Shown here: piece by piece, positions 48,283-56,964 of the stretch | How positions within the stretch are numbered: the stretch's first letter is position 1 | Layout: the number at the start of each line of letters is the position of its first letter | Source of the DNA: Cellvibrio sp. pealriver | GTDB taxonomy: Bacteria > Pseudomonadota > Gammaproteobacteria > Pseudomonadales > Cellvibrionaceae | Reading direction: 5' to 3' | NCBI RefSeq assembly: GCF_001183545.1 | Contig: NZ_KQ236688.1 | Span: 2,900,895 to 2,964,894 of the forward strand | DNA length: 64,000 bases | Translations under genes and position numbers: made by a program | Notes under the pieces: generated by a model | Databases searched by the model: none | What the model saw: the letters and a program-made list of their open reading frames with translations, nothing else | What the model was told of the DNA's origin: nothing

Positions 48283-49179
48283 ATGGCTCATTACCTCCTC
48301 GCCGGCTTACGCCGTATTTATCCCGGCCGCATCTGCACATTCACTGTTATCGCCTGCCTGTTTGGATTGTCGTTGCCCGCCCAAGCCAAACCTGTGCGCA
48401 CAGTGCAAGGCAATAACAGTATCGAAATTTATGCTAAAGGCCTGCTGCAACTTGCGCTCAGCAAGGTGCCAGGAAAATATGCCGTGCAGGAGACCATCCC
48501 CAATACCAGCGAAGAGCGCATGGTCAGCATGCTGATCGACAACCAACTGGATGTCGTCTGGTACGCCACGACAAATGATCTGGAGGAGCGCCTGCAACCC
48601 ATCCGCATCTGTATTTATCGCGGCCTGTTGGGTTATCGCGTTTTGATGATCAAAAAAGGCACCCAACACAAATTCGATGGCATTCAAAATCTGGAGGATT
48701 TGAAACGCGTATCGCTCGGTCAGGGGCGTTTTTGGGCAGATACCAACGTACTCACCGCCAACAATCTGAATGTGGTGAAAGTACTGAAATACGAAGGGCT
48801 TTTTTACATGCTCGATGGCGACCGTTTTGATGCGTTCCCACGCGGTGCACACGAACCCTGGGCAGAAATGCAACGCCACCCCAAACTGGCGTTGGATGTT
48901 GAACAAAACCTGCTGCTGTCCTACACCAATCCTTTTTATTTTTTTGTGAACAAATCCAACACCCAATTAGCGGCAGACATTGAGCGCGGCCTGCGCATAG
49001 CTATTGAAGATGGCAGTTTCAACGATTACTTTTTTAATGACCCCACCGTGAAAGACGCGATTGAGAAAACCAATCTGAAAAGCCGCACACTAATTCAATT
49101 ACAAAACCCCGGGCTTCCGCCCAAGACACCGGTGGATGATAAATCCCTTTGGTTTGATCCCTATGCACTCAACGAGTAG
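48283..49179 (+). CDS. Periplasmic solute-binding protein, family 3-like
   Basis: A 298-residue exported protein. The signal region is residues 1-35 (long basic N-region, hydrophobic ITVIACLFGLSLPAQA type), followed by a bilobed binding fold like SBP_bac_3 (PNTSEERMVSMLIDNQLDVVWYATT; GLLGYRVLMIKKG; LGQGRFWADTNVL). No transporter gene of the same class is adjacent and no kinase or cyclase domain follows, so it may act alone as a receptor or serve a distant transporter. The ligand cannot be told. A terminator follows at 49219. Confidence 0.8.
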   Translation: MAHYLLAGLRRIYPGRICTFTVIACLFGLSLPAQAKPVRTVQGNNSIEIYAKGLLQLALSKVPGKYAVQETIPNTSEERMVSMLIDNQLDVVWYATTNDLEERLQPIRICIYRGLLGYRVLMIKKGTQHKFDGIQNLEDLKRVSLGQGRFWADTNVLTANNLNVVKVLKYEGLFYMLDGDRFDAFPRGAHEPWAEMQRHPKLALDVEQNLLLSYTNPFYFFVNKSNTQLAADIERGLRIAIEDGSFNDYFFNDPTVKDAIEKTNLKSRTLIQLQNPGLPPKTPVDDKSLWFDPYALNE

Positions 49180-49218
49180 CGCAAGTATTTGCTCAATAAT
49201 TAATATCTCGACAACCTG

Positions 49219-49245
49219 AAAAAGTCGGCAATGCGCCGACTTTTT
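49219..49245. terminator. Bidirectional terminator between the binding protein and the ABC operon
   Basis: AAAAAGTCGGC and GCCGACTTTTT form an 11-bp stem with a 5-base loop, with T-runs on both strands. It overlaps the end of the convergent ATPase gene stop at 49244. Confidence 0.88.
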
Positions 49246-49987
49246 AACACTCAATTCCTAACTCGCGCAAAATATCGTCGCGCAATTTTTGTAGTGCAGG
49301 ATCGGATAATTTTCGTGGATGCTCAAACGGCACTTCAAAAATCGTTTGGATACTTGCCGGGCGATTGGAAAGCACGACAACACGATTCGCCAGATGCACA
49401 GCTTCTTCAACATCGTGAGTAATCAAGATTACCGTATGGCGCTCTTCCTCCAGAATGCGCAACAACTCTGTGCGGATACGCAAACTCATTAACGCATCGA
49501 GCGCAGAAAAAGGCTCATCCATGTACAGGATTTCCGGTTTAACGGCGAGTGCGCGCGCAATTTCCGCGCGTTTCAACATACCACCCGACAACTCGCGCGG
49601 ATAATGTTGCTCAAAACCTTTCAAGCCCACTAAATCCGCATAATGATCGGCAACGGCTGCTTTATCGCTGTGTTCGTCACTTAAACCAAACATCAAGTTT
49701 TGTTGCACGGTTAACCAAGGGAAAACCGACCCATATTGGGAAATTAAAATGCCATTGGAGTTGGGGCCTTTGCGCACCACACCGTCAATAGCAATGCTGC
49801 CCTCATCGGGCAACATAAATCCGGCGATCATGTTCATCAATGTGGATTTGCCACAACCGGACGGTCCTACAATCGCAATAAATTCGCCATCCGCAATCGT
49901 CAGATCAATACCATCGATGACAGTTTTGGTTTCATTGCCAGATGCAAAATGTTTTTTAATATTTTTGATAACAATCTTATCGGTCAT
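49244..49987 (-). CDS. ABC transporter ATPase, nitrate/sulfonate/taurine type
   Basis: A 247-residue ATPase with Walker A GPSGCGKST, the Q-loop ISQYGSVFPWLTV, signature LSGGMLKRAEIARALA, Walker B EILYMDEPFSALD and the switch His in ILITHDVEEA. It resembles SsuB/TauB/NrtD subunits. Its start overlaps the permease gene by 11 bases. Last gene of a five-gene operon whose other members (Sco, cupredoxin-like protein) and divergent partner (copper receptor) suggest copper or a copper complex rather than the family's usual anions. Confidence 0.92.
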   Translation of the reverse strand: MTDKIVIKNIKKHFASGNETKTVIDGIDLTIADGEFIAIVGPSGCGKSTLMNMIAGFMLPDEGSIAIDGVVRKGPNSNGILISQYGSVFPWLTVQQNLMFGLSDEHSDKAAVADHYADLVGLKGFEQHYPRELSGGMLKRAEIARALAVKPEILYMDEPFSALDALMSLRIRTELLRILEEERHTVILITHDVEEAVHLANRVVVLSNRPASIQTIFEVPFEHPRKLSDPALQKLRDDILRELGIEC

Positions 49988-50735
49988 AACGCCACCTTAC
50001 TGATTTATGCCCTTCCATTAGTCGCATCAAGCCGTCCAATAAAAGTCCGATGACGCCAATAATAATCATGCCCGCAATTACCAAGTCATAACGATTACCA
50101 GCATTGCGCGAATCCATGATCATGTAACCAAGACCAGAGCGCAGCGCGATCATTTCTGCCGCAACCACGACCAACCAAGCTACACCCAGCGAAATTCGCA
50201 TACCCACAATTAAATCGGGCAATACTGCTGGAATTACCACTTGCCGATAGAGTTTGTAACGCGACACACCAAAATTTTCAGCGGCATTTAAATAGCGCGG
50301 TTCAATGGTGTGAACTCCTGCAGCCGTCTGCACAATCAACGGAAATACCGCAGCGATAAAAATCAAAAATATCGGCGATGCATTACCCACACCAAACCAA
50401 AGAATGGCCAACGGAATCCAGGCGATAGGTGAGATGGGGCGCAAAATTTGGAATACCGGATTCAATGTAGCGTAAGCGCTATCAACACGCCCCATCCATA
50501 ATCCCAATGGGATCGCCGTAACGACGGCTAGTAAAAAACCAGTACCAACACGCATCAGTGATGAGCTGATATGCTCCCATAAGGTTCCATCTTCAATTAA
50601 TTCCAGCGTTCCGGTTACCACCTGCAATGGTGTCGGAAAAATCACACTGCCGGTTTTGACAACCACTATCCACCAGACTGCAATTAGCGTTGTAATCAAC
50701 ACTACTGGCGGGATTATTTTGTTAAGTTTTATCAC
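49977..50735 (-). CDS. ABC transporter permease, nitrate/sulfonate/taurine type
   Basis: A 252-residue inner-membrane permease with about six membrane segments and the EAA-type coupling loop AAENFGVSRYKLYRQVVIPAVLPD. It belongs with SsuC/TauC/NrtB-like proteins. It has a GTG start at 50735 with AAGGG eight bases upstream. It lies 37 bases after the cupredoxin-like gene and overlaps the ATPase gene by 11 bases, so permease and ATPase are made as a pair. Confidence 0.92.
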   Translation of the reverse strand: MIKLNKIIPPVVLITTLIAVWWIVVVKTGSVIFPTPLQVVTGTLELIEDGTLWEHISSSLMRVGTGFLLAVVTAIPLGLWMGRVDSAYATLNPVFQILRPISPIAWIPLAILWFGVGNASPIFLIFIAAVFPLIVQTAAGVHTIEPRYLNAAENFGVSRYKLYRQVVIPAVLPDLIVGMRISLGVAWLVVVAAEMIALRSGLGYMIMDSRNAGNRYDLVIAGMIIIGVIGLLLDGLMRLMEGHKSVRWRYDR

Positions 50736-50772
50736 AGCAACTACCCTTTTATTATGTAAATTTTTACAACGA

Positions 50773-51198
50773 TTATCGCAGCAAATTTTTCATCCGCCAC
50801 CGCAAACGATTCCACCCTGGCGTGGGCTCCGGATCCACCACCACACGCATTTGCCCGCTCGCATGGGCGGTACAGGCAAAATCATATTCAGAAGCTAATT
50901 CAAACGGCAGCTTGAAACTTTGCCCCGGCATAATCAATGTCGGCCCAAACATTTGCGGCACATCATCCAGATTGCGCAACACTAACAAGTCGCGCACCCC
51001 CAGCGCCAAATAAATCTGGTCGGGCAAAATACTGACAGGATTACCTGCCATACGCTGCGCCCATGTACCTTTGGGAATTTCAAAAATTTCTTCGCGGGAA
51101 TCGTAGCGAACCGGAAAAAAAGCGATCAGCGACACCAACGCAATAACAACACCAAAAACTATCGATAACCAACGCACAGTCCCTTTCGTCAGCGTCAT
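50773..51198 (-). CDS. Membrane-anchored cupredoxin-like protein with an altered copper site
   Basis: A 141-residue protein with one N-terminal hydrophobic helix (about 9-29) and a periplasmic cupredoxin-like domain. The C-terminal ligand loop is intact: C109, H112 and M117 (FACTAHASGQM). The position where related sequences carry the first His ligand (typically DDVPH) reads DDVPQ, with Q82. A classical type 1 site would therefore be incomplete, unless another residue or a partner supplies the ligand. Its start overlaps the Sco gene stop (ATGA). It is likely a copper carrier or a partner of Sco. Confidence 0.78.
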   Translation of the reverse strand: MTLTKGTVRWLSIVFGVVIALVSLIAFFPVRYDSREEIFEIPKGTWAQRMAGNPVSILPDQIYLALGVRDLLVLRNLDDVPQMFGPTLIMPGQSFKLPFELASEYDFACTAHASGQMRVVVDPEPTPGWNRLRWRMKNLLR

Positions 51199-51797
51199 AG
51201 TGTTGCCTGTTGCTTTTTAGTTTGCAGCAATATTTTTATGTCATGGGTGATGTCATCTGCGCTTTTTCCAAACGGCACCAGAGCACGCAAGAAACCCTCG
51301 CGGTCGATCAAATAAAGATACGAAGAATGGTGCACTTCATAAGTACCGCCATTTTTGTGCACTTCTTTTTTCGCAATAATGCCGTAAGCCTGACGCACAG
51401 CCGCCAGCTCGTCAGCCGAACCGGTGACGCCAATAAAATGCGGATTAAAATTGGCAAGATATTCACGCAGGCGCGCCGGTGTATCGCGCTCGGGATCGAC
51501 CGTCACATACACCACTTGCACCTGATCCGCGAGGGCTCCGAGATGTTTAGCGGTTTGCGCAAGGTTGGCAAGCGTCATAGGGCAAACATTCGGGCAATGG
51601 CTGAAACCAAAACCCAATACAATTAATTTGCCGCGCTGTTCGCTGAGTGTGAATAGATTATCGCGGGAACTCGCCAAGGAAAAATCCGGTGCCATGCGTG
51701 GCGGTTCAAACACGCCAGACTTTAAAGTCGCATTATCGGCAACAGCATTGTTTGCGATAGCAAAACAAAACACACTCATCAGGATTAATCGAATCAT
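51195..51797 (-). CDS. SCO1/SenC family copper chaperone
   Basis: A 200-residue exported thioredoxin-fold protein with a signal peptide (1-20), the copper-binding CxxxC (FSHCPNVCPMT) and the distant His (YEVHHSSYLYLID). Sco proteins deliver copper to the CuA centre of cytochrome oxidase or act as thiol reductases. No oxidase subunit II gene is nearby; its neighbours are an ABC transporter and a cupredoxin-like protein. It lies 15 bases after the binding-protein gene. Confidence 0.94.
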   Translation of the reverse strand: MIRLILMSVFCFAIANNAVADNATLKSGVFEPPRMAPDFSLASSRDNLFTLSEQRGKLIVLGFGFSHCPNVCPMTLANLAQTAKHLGALADQVQVVYVTVDPERDTPARLREYLANFNPHFIGVTGSADELAAVRQAYGIIAKKEVHKNGGTYEVHHSSYLYLIDREGFLRALVPFGKSADDITHDIKILLQTKKQQATL

Positions 51798-51812
51798 TTT
51801 AAAATCCTGATA

Positions 51813-52856
51813 CTAAACCGTGATCGCAACAGACTTGGCGTTATTGACGAAGGTTTCATCCACATAACTTTCAAACGCAACCGGCTTGGTCAGCGTACCC
51901 GCGGCAATCGACAGCTCCATCAGTTCATTGAACTCATCTTTGATCATGCGCATATCGCCGTAGGTCACACGGTCTTCCGGGTTTTCCATTACAAAGCGAA
52001 TGATATTGGGATCCTGATTGAAAAATTGTCGGCCAGCGGCAATCTGTACCGCCTTCTCGCGGTTCACCATTCCCTGATCCAACCAGGCCCCCGCACTCAT
52101 CACATGGTTAACCAGATCCTGCACAACTTCCGGTTGCGATTGAATCAACTCTTCGCGCACGGTGAGTACGCAGCAGATGTAATTGCGCCACTCGTCGCGT
52201 GTCATCCGCAATGGGCGCGCGTAACCGGCCTTTTGTGCCGCAGCACCGAAGGGTTCGCCGGTACAGTAAGCATCCACCGCATTGGCATAGAGTGCAGCGG
52301 GCATATCCGGCGGCGGCATTTCAACAATTTCAATATCAGTGTGGGTCATGCCCTCTTGCGCCAGCATTTTGCGCAAGAATAAAAAATCCACCGCAAACCG
52401 GCTCGGGATCGCAATGCGTTTGCCTTTCAATTGGCTGAAGTTTTGATAGTCGGAATCGGTGCGCACCATAATCACTGCACCAGACCTGTGCCCCAAGGAG
52501 ACAACCTTGAGCGGGATTTGCTTGGTAGTGAGATCCATCACCAAAGGAGCCAGCATATATGCTGCCTGAATGCGGCCGGTCATCAGCGATTCTTTGATCT
52601 CTGGCCATCCGCTGTATTTACTGTACTGAAAACCAATCCCCTGGGGATTGGTTTGTACGCCAGCCAGTGAATGGGCGGCACAGGCAACGGGCAGAGTCAG
52701 GTTGCAGGTGACGGGTAAACCACCCACTACCAGTAATTTGCTGTCTTCGGCCGGGGAACAGGATGCCAAACCAAAAGGCAGTGAGGCGGCAGCCATGCCC
52801 TTTAGCAATTGGCGGCGCTGACGGAAATAAGCAGCCTGAGGGTCGTTGGTGTTCAT
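51813..52856 (-). CDS. Tat-exported lipoprotein, NrtA/SsuA-like ABC substrate-binding protein
   Basis: A 347-residue binding protein and the first gene of the operon. The N-terminus has a twin-arginine motif (RRQLLKG) followed by a hydrophobic segment and a lipobox (GLASC), so it is probably a folded, lipid-anchored protein. The body matches NMT1/NrtA-like binding proteins (GWPEIKESLMTGRIQAAYMLAPLVMDL; MPPPDMPAALYANAVDAYCTGEPFG). Unusual extra cysteines occur near the expected ligand loop (LPVTCNLTLPVACAAH). Tat export would suit a protein that takes a metal or cofactor in the cytoplasm. AAAGG lies 6 bases before ATG. Confidence 0.88.
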   Translation of the reverse strand: MNTNDPQAAYFRQRRQLLKGMAAASLPFGLASCSPAEDSKLLVVGGLPVTCNLTLPVACAAHSLAGVQTNPQGIGFQYSKYSGWPEIKESLMTGRIQAAYMLAPLVMDLTTKQIPLKVVSLGHRSGAVIMVRTDSDYQNFSQLKGKRIAIPSRFAVDFLFLRKMLAQEGMTHTDIEIVEMPPPDMPAALYANAVDAYCTGEPFGAAAQKAGYARPLRMTRDEWRNYICCVLTVREELIQSQPEVVQDLVNHVMSAGAWLDQGMVNREKAVQIAAGRQFFNQDPNIIRFVMENPEDRVTYGDMRMIKDEFNELMELSIAAGTLTKPVAFESYVDETFVNNAKSVAITV

Positions 52857-52944
52857 GTAATACCTTTGCGCGATGCTGTCACGCTAATCAACAAAAAAAT
52901 TCACGTGAGTATTAAGCATCCTCTTTAGGTCGTCCAGAGAACCT

Positions 52945-52963
52945 CCATAGATAAAACCTATGG
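52945..52963. promoter_or_regulatory. Palindrome 1 in the ABC operon / copper receptor intergenic region
   Basis: CCATAG-N7-CTATGG, a perfect 6-bp inverted repeat with an A-rich spacer (ATAAAAC). It lies just upstream of a possible minus-strand promoter for the ABC operon (TGGACG, 16 bases, TAATAC). Its centre is exactly 80 bases from palindrome 2. Confidence 0.65.
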
Positions 52964-53025
52964 CATTTGCGCAAGTATTATCCTGCTCAACCACCGCCTG
53001 TTTGCACCAAAATCGCCCTAAATTA

Positions 53026-53042
53026 CATAGTCAAAATCTATG
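53026..53042. promoter_or_regulatory. Palindrome 2, matching palindrome 1
   Basis: CATAG-N7-CTATG, again with an A-rich spacer (TCAAAAT). It lies about 10 bases upstream of a possible plus-strand promoter for the receptor gene (TTGCGA 53052-53057, 18 bases, TATAAC 53076-53081). Confidence 0.65.
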
Positions 53043-53131
53043 GGATCTTGATTGCGAGTCTTTGGACCCCTCATCTATAACGCCACCCCTTTAATCCGTC
53101 CTTTATTTTTAACAATAAGATCGAGAACATC

Positions 53132-55189
53132 ATGATTGCCAAACCGCGATTAATTAGCCTGGCCATTTGCACGCTGCTTACCCCTTGGGTGCACGCCGAT
53201 ACCAAAACCAAAAATGACACCATTACCGAAGAAATGGTCATCACCGGCGTAAAAACCGAAACACCACTCACCATAGAAACCGACCCCAAAGCCCCGCGCC
53301 AACCGCTGCCTGCACAAGACGGGGCGGATTATCTGAAAACCATCCCGGGCTTTTCGGTGATCCGCAAGGGCGGCACCAGCGGTGACCCAGTCTTTCGCGG
53401 TATGGCCGGTTCGCGCCTTTCGCTGCTGCTGGATGGCGATCTGGTCTTGGGTGGCTGCGGCAGCCGTATGGATCCACCGACCGCCTATGTATTTCCTGAA
53501 ACCTATGACCGCATTCGTTTGGTCAAAGGCCCGCAAACGGTTATCCACGGCCCCGGCAATTCCGCCGGTGTCGTTCTATTTGAGCGCGACCGCGAACGAC
53601 TGGCCGAATCCGGTTGGAAATTCCATAGCAGCTTGTTAGGGGGCAGTTTTGGACGGGACGATGAAGTGATCGATCTGCAAGGCGGAACACCGGACTTTTA
53701 CCTGCGCGGCATGGCCAGCCATTCACAGCAAGACAACTATGAAGATGGCGATGGCAACGAAGTCCATTCGCAATACGACCGCTGGAACACCAATCTCGCC
53801 CTGGGCTGGACACCCAGCGACGATGTGACTGTCGAAATCAACGGCAGCCGCAGTGATGCCGAAGCGGCCTATGCCGATAGGAGCATGGACGGTTCACAGT
53901 TCGCGCGCGACAACATCAGCGCAAAAGTCATCGTAAAAAATCTGAGCCCGGTTTGGAAAAAACTGGAGACGCAGGTTTACTACAACTATGTCGATCACGT
54001 GATGGATAACTACTCCCTGCGCAAGCTGACGGGCATGACCGCCATGCAAATGGCCTCCAACCCGGATCGCCAGACAGAAGGCGCGCGGGTGTTGGCAACG
54101 CTCAACCCAATCTCGTCCGCCGAGCTGATCATCGGTGCCGATACCCAAACCAATGACCACACCAACCGCTCCACCTCCAACCAGATGATGATGCCCTATC
54201 AGGATATGCCGCGTGTTGGCGATGCCCACTTCGAACAACTTGGTATCTTTGGTGAGTGGACACAAACCCTGACCGGACAACAGCGCGTCATTGGCGGACT
54301 CCGCTTAGATGACTGGAGCGCAGAAGACCAGCGCGCAGCCACCCGCATGATTGGCAACATGCAATACACCAATCCCACCGCAGGCAAAGAGCGCAATGAA
54401 AATTTATCCAGCGGCTTCTTGCGCTACGAAAAAGATGTGCACCCCATTACCCTGTATACCGGTATTGGCCACAGCGAACGCTTCCCTGATTATTGGGAGC
54501 TAATCAGCAAAGAGTCGCTCGATTCCATCAGCGCATTTAATTCCAAACCGGAAGAGACCACACAGCTGGATATAGGCGCGATTTATACTCAACATAAATT
54601 GAAAAGCAGTGTGTCGGTGTTTTACAGCGAAATTGATAATTACCTGCTGATCCAGTCGCGCGTGAACAAACCGGTAGGGGCAACAGGTTCGAGAGTCGCC
54701 ACCGTCACCCGCAACGTCGATGCCAGCACCTGGGGCTTGGAAGCCGACATCAGCTATGCAATCACCGACAGTTGGCGCACAGAGGCATCATTGGCCAGCA
54801 CGCGCGGCACCAATGAAACCGACGATACCCACTTATCGCAAATCCCACCACTGGAGCTTCGCCTCGGTCTCAACTACACCAACCCCACCTGGTCTGCCGG
54901 TGTGTTCTGGCGCGTGGCAGATGACCAAACACGGGTAGACATCAACAAAGGTAACATCGCCGGACAAGACATAGGTGCCAGCGATGGCTTTAATGTACTG
55001 TCCTTCAATGCCGGTTGGCGCGCACATAAAAATCTGTTGATCACCAGCGGTATTGATAACCTGCTCAACGAAACTTATGCGGAGCACATCAGTAAAGCAG
55101 GAGCGATGATTGCGGGTTACGACCAAACAACGCGCATCAATGAACCGGGAAGAACTTACTGGTTGAAAGCACAACTGAGTTTTGAATAA
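53132..55189 (+). CDS. TonB-dependent copper receptor, OprC/NosA family
   Basis: A 685-residue outer-membrane receptor. The signal peptide ends near WVHA. The plug domain contains the family blocks DGADYLKTIPGFSVIRKGG, GDPVFRGMAGSRLSLLLDG and LGGCGSRMDPPTAYVFPE. A 22-strand-type barrel follows and ends in a terminal Phe-Glu (QLSFE). OprC and NosA take up copper in pseudomonads and are linked to copper supply for anaerobic enzymes. The GGCGSRMDPP segment with Cys and Met fits the copper site of OprC. It diverges from the ABC/Sco operon across a 275-base region with two matching palindromes. Confidence 0.93.
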   Translation: MIAKPRLISLAICTLLTPWVHADTKTKNDTITEEMVITGVKTETPLTIETDPKAPRQPLPAQDGADYLKTIPGFSVIRKGGTSGDPVFRGMAGSRLSLLLDGDLVLGGCGSRMDPPTAYVFPETYDRIRLVKGPQTVIHGPGNSAGVVLFERDRERLAESGWKFHSSLLGGSFGRDDEVIDLQGGTPDFYLRGMASHSQQDNYEDGDGNEVHSQYDRWNTNLALGWTPSDDVTVEINGSRSDAEAAYADRSMDGSQFARDNISAKVIVKNLSPVWKKLETQVYYNYVDHVMDNYSLRKLTGMTAMQMASNPDRQTEGARVLATLNPISSAELIIGADTQTNDHTNRSTSNQMMMPYQDMPRVGDAHFEQLGIFGEWTQTLTGQQRVIGGLRLDDWSAEDQRAATRMIGNMQYTNPTAGKERNENLSSGFLRYEKDVHPITLYTGIGHSERFPDYWELISKESLDSISAFNSKPEETTQLDIGAIYTQHKLKSSVSVFYSEIDNYLLIQSRVNKPVGATGSRVATVTRNVDASTWGLEADISYAITDSWRTEASLASTRGTNETDDTHLSQIPPLELRLGLNYTNPTWSAGVFWRVADDQTRVDINKGNIAGQDIGASDGFNVLSFNAGWRAHKNLLITSGIDNLLNETYAEHISKAGAMIAGYDQTTRINEPGRTYWLKAQLSFE

Positions 55190-55265
55190 AAAAGAGAACG
55201 GCGACACAAAATCCCGTTCCGTCACCAATCGGTCATCAAACCAGAAAATAACCTTCACAAAACAC

Positions 55266-55297
55266 GGCTAGGGTGGCAGTGCAATTCCACCCTAGCC
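55266..55297 (+). promoter_or_regulatory. Stable hairpin directly before the phosphodiesterase ribosome site
   Basis: GGCTAGGGTGG (55266-55276) pairs with CCACCCTAGCC (55287-55297), 11 bp with a 10-base loop. The AAGGAGG ribosome site begins 3 bases later. There is no T-run, so it is not a normal terminator. It may act as a 3'-end stabiliser of the receptor mRNA or a leader element. Confidence 0.6.
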
Positions 55298-55313
55298 CCA
55301 AGGAGGTTTCCCC

Positions 55314-56570
55314 ATGCTACGCCAGGTTCATCTCACCGCCGGCCTATTGGCCTTGCTTGTTGCCATCCCCTTTAGTGCCTGCGCACACAGCGATAAAGCA
55401 CAACATCATCATTACGACGACGATAAAAATCCACGCATCCAACTGGGGCCGCGCCCATTCTTTTTAGTGGATGACATGGACGAAAGTGCGCTGAAAAAGA
55501 AATTACAAAGCTGCGTGAATAACCCGGTTAAAAAAACCAACTTCTCGATTGGCCATCGCGGTGCGCCGTTGCAATTTCCCGAACACACCAAAGAATCCTA
55601 CGAAGCAGCCGCAAAAATGGGAGCAGGGATTTTAGAGTGCGATGTCACTTTCACCAAAGATAAACAACTGGTGTGCCGCCACTCACAATGCGACCTTCAC
55701 ACCACCACCAATATCCTCGCCACGCCACTCGCGAGCAAATGCAGCCAGAATTTTTCGCCGTTTGATCCTGTCAGTGGCAAAGCAGCGGGTGCCAATTGTT
55801 GCACCAGCGATATCACCCTCGCCGAATTTAAAACCCTGCAAGGCAAAATGGATGCATTCAACCCCAAAGCCACTAGCGTCGATGAATATTTAAAAGGCAC
55901 TGCCAATTGGCGCACCGACTTGTATGCCAATAGAGGCACACTGCTGACACACGCCGAGAGCATCCAGCTGTTCAAAAAGCTCGGGGTAAAAATGACGCCC
56001 GAATTAAAATCGGCCAGCGTATCCATGCCCTTTGAAGGCACCTACACCCAGGCTATGTATGCACAACAAATGATTAACGAATACAAAGCCGCCGGTGTAA
56101 AACCGCGCGATGTCTGGCCACAATCATTTGATATACAGGATGTTCGTTACTGGATTAAAAACGAGCCGGAATTTGGCAAGCAAGCTGTATATCTGGATGA
56201 TGCTAACACTATCGCCGACGTGCCTACCGCGGCCGATTTACAACTCTACGCCGATGAGGGCTTTAACATAGTCGCCCCACCCATTTGGGTTTTGCTCGCG
56301 CTCGACAACAACAATAAAATCATTCCATCGGAATATGCGCGCAATGCAAAAAAAGCCGGATTAAAAATCATCACCTGGTCATTTGAACGCTCAGGCCCAT
56401 TAAAAAATGGCGGTGGTTGGTATTACCAAACCATCAATCCAGCAATTAACAATGATGGCGATATGATGAATGCCTTACACGTACTGGCAAAAGATGTCGG
56501 CGTAATCGGAATTTTCTCTGACTGGCCCGCCAGCGTGAGTTATTACGCGAGCTGCATGGATTTGAAATAA
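55314..56570 (+). CDS. Glycerophosphodiester phosphodiesterase family lipoprotein
   Basis: A 418-residue exported protein. The signal peptide ends in a lipobox (IPFSAC), followed by a His-rich stretch ([12 protein letters not shown]). The GDPD TIM barrel has the metal and catalytic residues in [28 protein letters not shown] and [11 protein letters not shown]. GDPDs release glycerol 3-phosphate from deacylated phospholipids. Several paired cysteines fit a periplasmic or secreted protein. AAGGAGG ribosome site 7 bases before ATG; a terminator follows. Confidence 0.9.
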   Translation: MLRQVHLTAGLLALLVAIPFSACAHSDKAQHHHYDDDKNPRIQLGPRPFFLVDDMDESALKKKLQSCVNNPVKKTNFSIGHRGAPLQFPEHTKESYEAAAKMGAGILECDVTFTKDKQLVCRHSQCDLHTTTNILATPLASKCSQNFSPFDPVSGKAAGANCCTSDITLAEFKTLQGKMDAFNPKATSVDEYLKGTANWRTDLYANRGTLLTHAESIQLFKKLGVKMTPELKSASVSMPFEGTYTQAMYAQQMINEYKAAGVKPRDVWPQSFDIQDVRYWIKNEPEFGKQAVYLDDANTIADVPTAADLQLYADEGFNIVAPPIWVLLALDNNNKIIPSEYARNAKKAGLKIITWSFERSGPLKNGGGWYYQTINPAINNDGDMMNALHVLAKDVGVIGIFSDWPASVSYYASCMDLK

Positions 56571-56588
56571 CAACACACTGTGCACAAT

Positions 56589-56626
56589 AAAAAATCCCGG
56601 TCAGGGCAATGGCCGGGATTTTTTAT
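56589..56626 (+). terminator. Terminator after the phosphodiesterase gene
   Basis: AAAAATCCCGG and CCGGGATTTTT form an 11-bp stem with a T6 run on the plus strand. Confidence 0.85.
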
Positions 56627-56686
56627 GTTACTCAAATGATCTGCATCGCCACTGCAACGTAATAACCTGAATTTACAGGTGACGTT

Positions 56687-56947
56687 ATGCAAACAAATAT
56701 CGCTTTTTCCGCTGCCGATATCTCGCGCATTATTGAAATGGCGTGGGAAGATCGCACCCCCTTTGAAGCAATCGAAACGCTGTACGGTTTAGGTGAACCC
56801 GATGTGCGCTTACTGATGCGCAAAGAGCTCAAACCGTCATCGTTCCGCTTATGGCGCGCTCGCGTGAGTGGCAGGAAAACCAAACATCTTTATCTGCGCT
56901 CACCGGACGTTACCCGCGGCTACTGCCCCACACAATACAAACGCTGA
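56687..56947 (+). CDS. TIGR03643 / DUF2805 family small protein
   Basis: An 86-residue protein of a small conserved family (SAADISRIIEMAWEDRTPFEAI, LYGLGEPDVRLLMRKELKPSSFRLWRARVSGRKTKH region). It is basic and helical and looks like a helix-turn-helix type nucleic-acid-binding protein, but its function is not known. It lies 17 bases from the stop of the convergent methyltransferase gene. Confidence 0.88.
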   Translation: MQTNIAFSAADISRIIEMAWEDRTPFEAIETLYGLGEPDVRLLMRKELKPSSFRLWRARVSGRKTKHLYLRSPDVTRGYCPTQYKR

Positions 56948-56964
56948 TACACACTCGTGCCCGG

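Noticed and set aside
55195..55216. GAACGG/CCGTTC inverted repeat after the copper receptor gene as its terminator.
   Set aside because: The stem is short, the loop long and no T-run follows.
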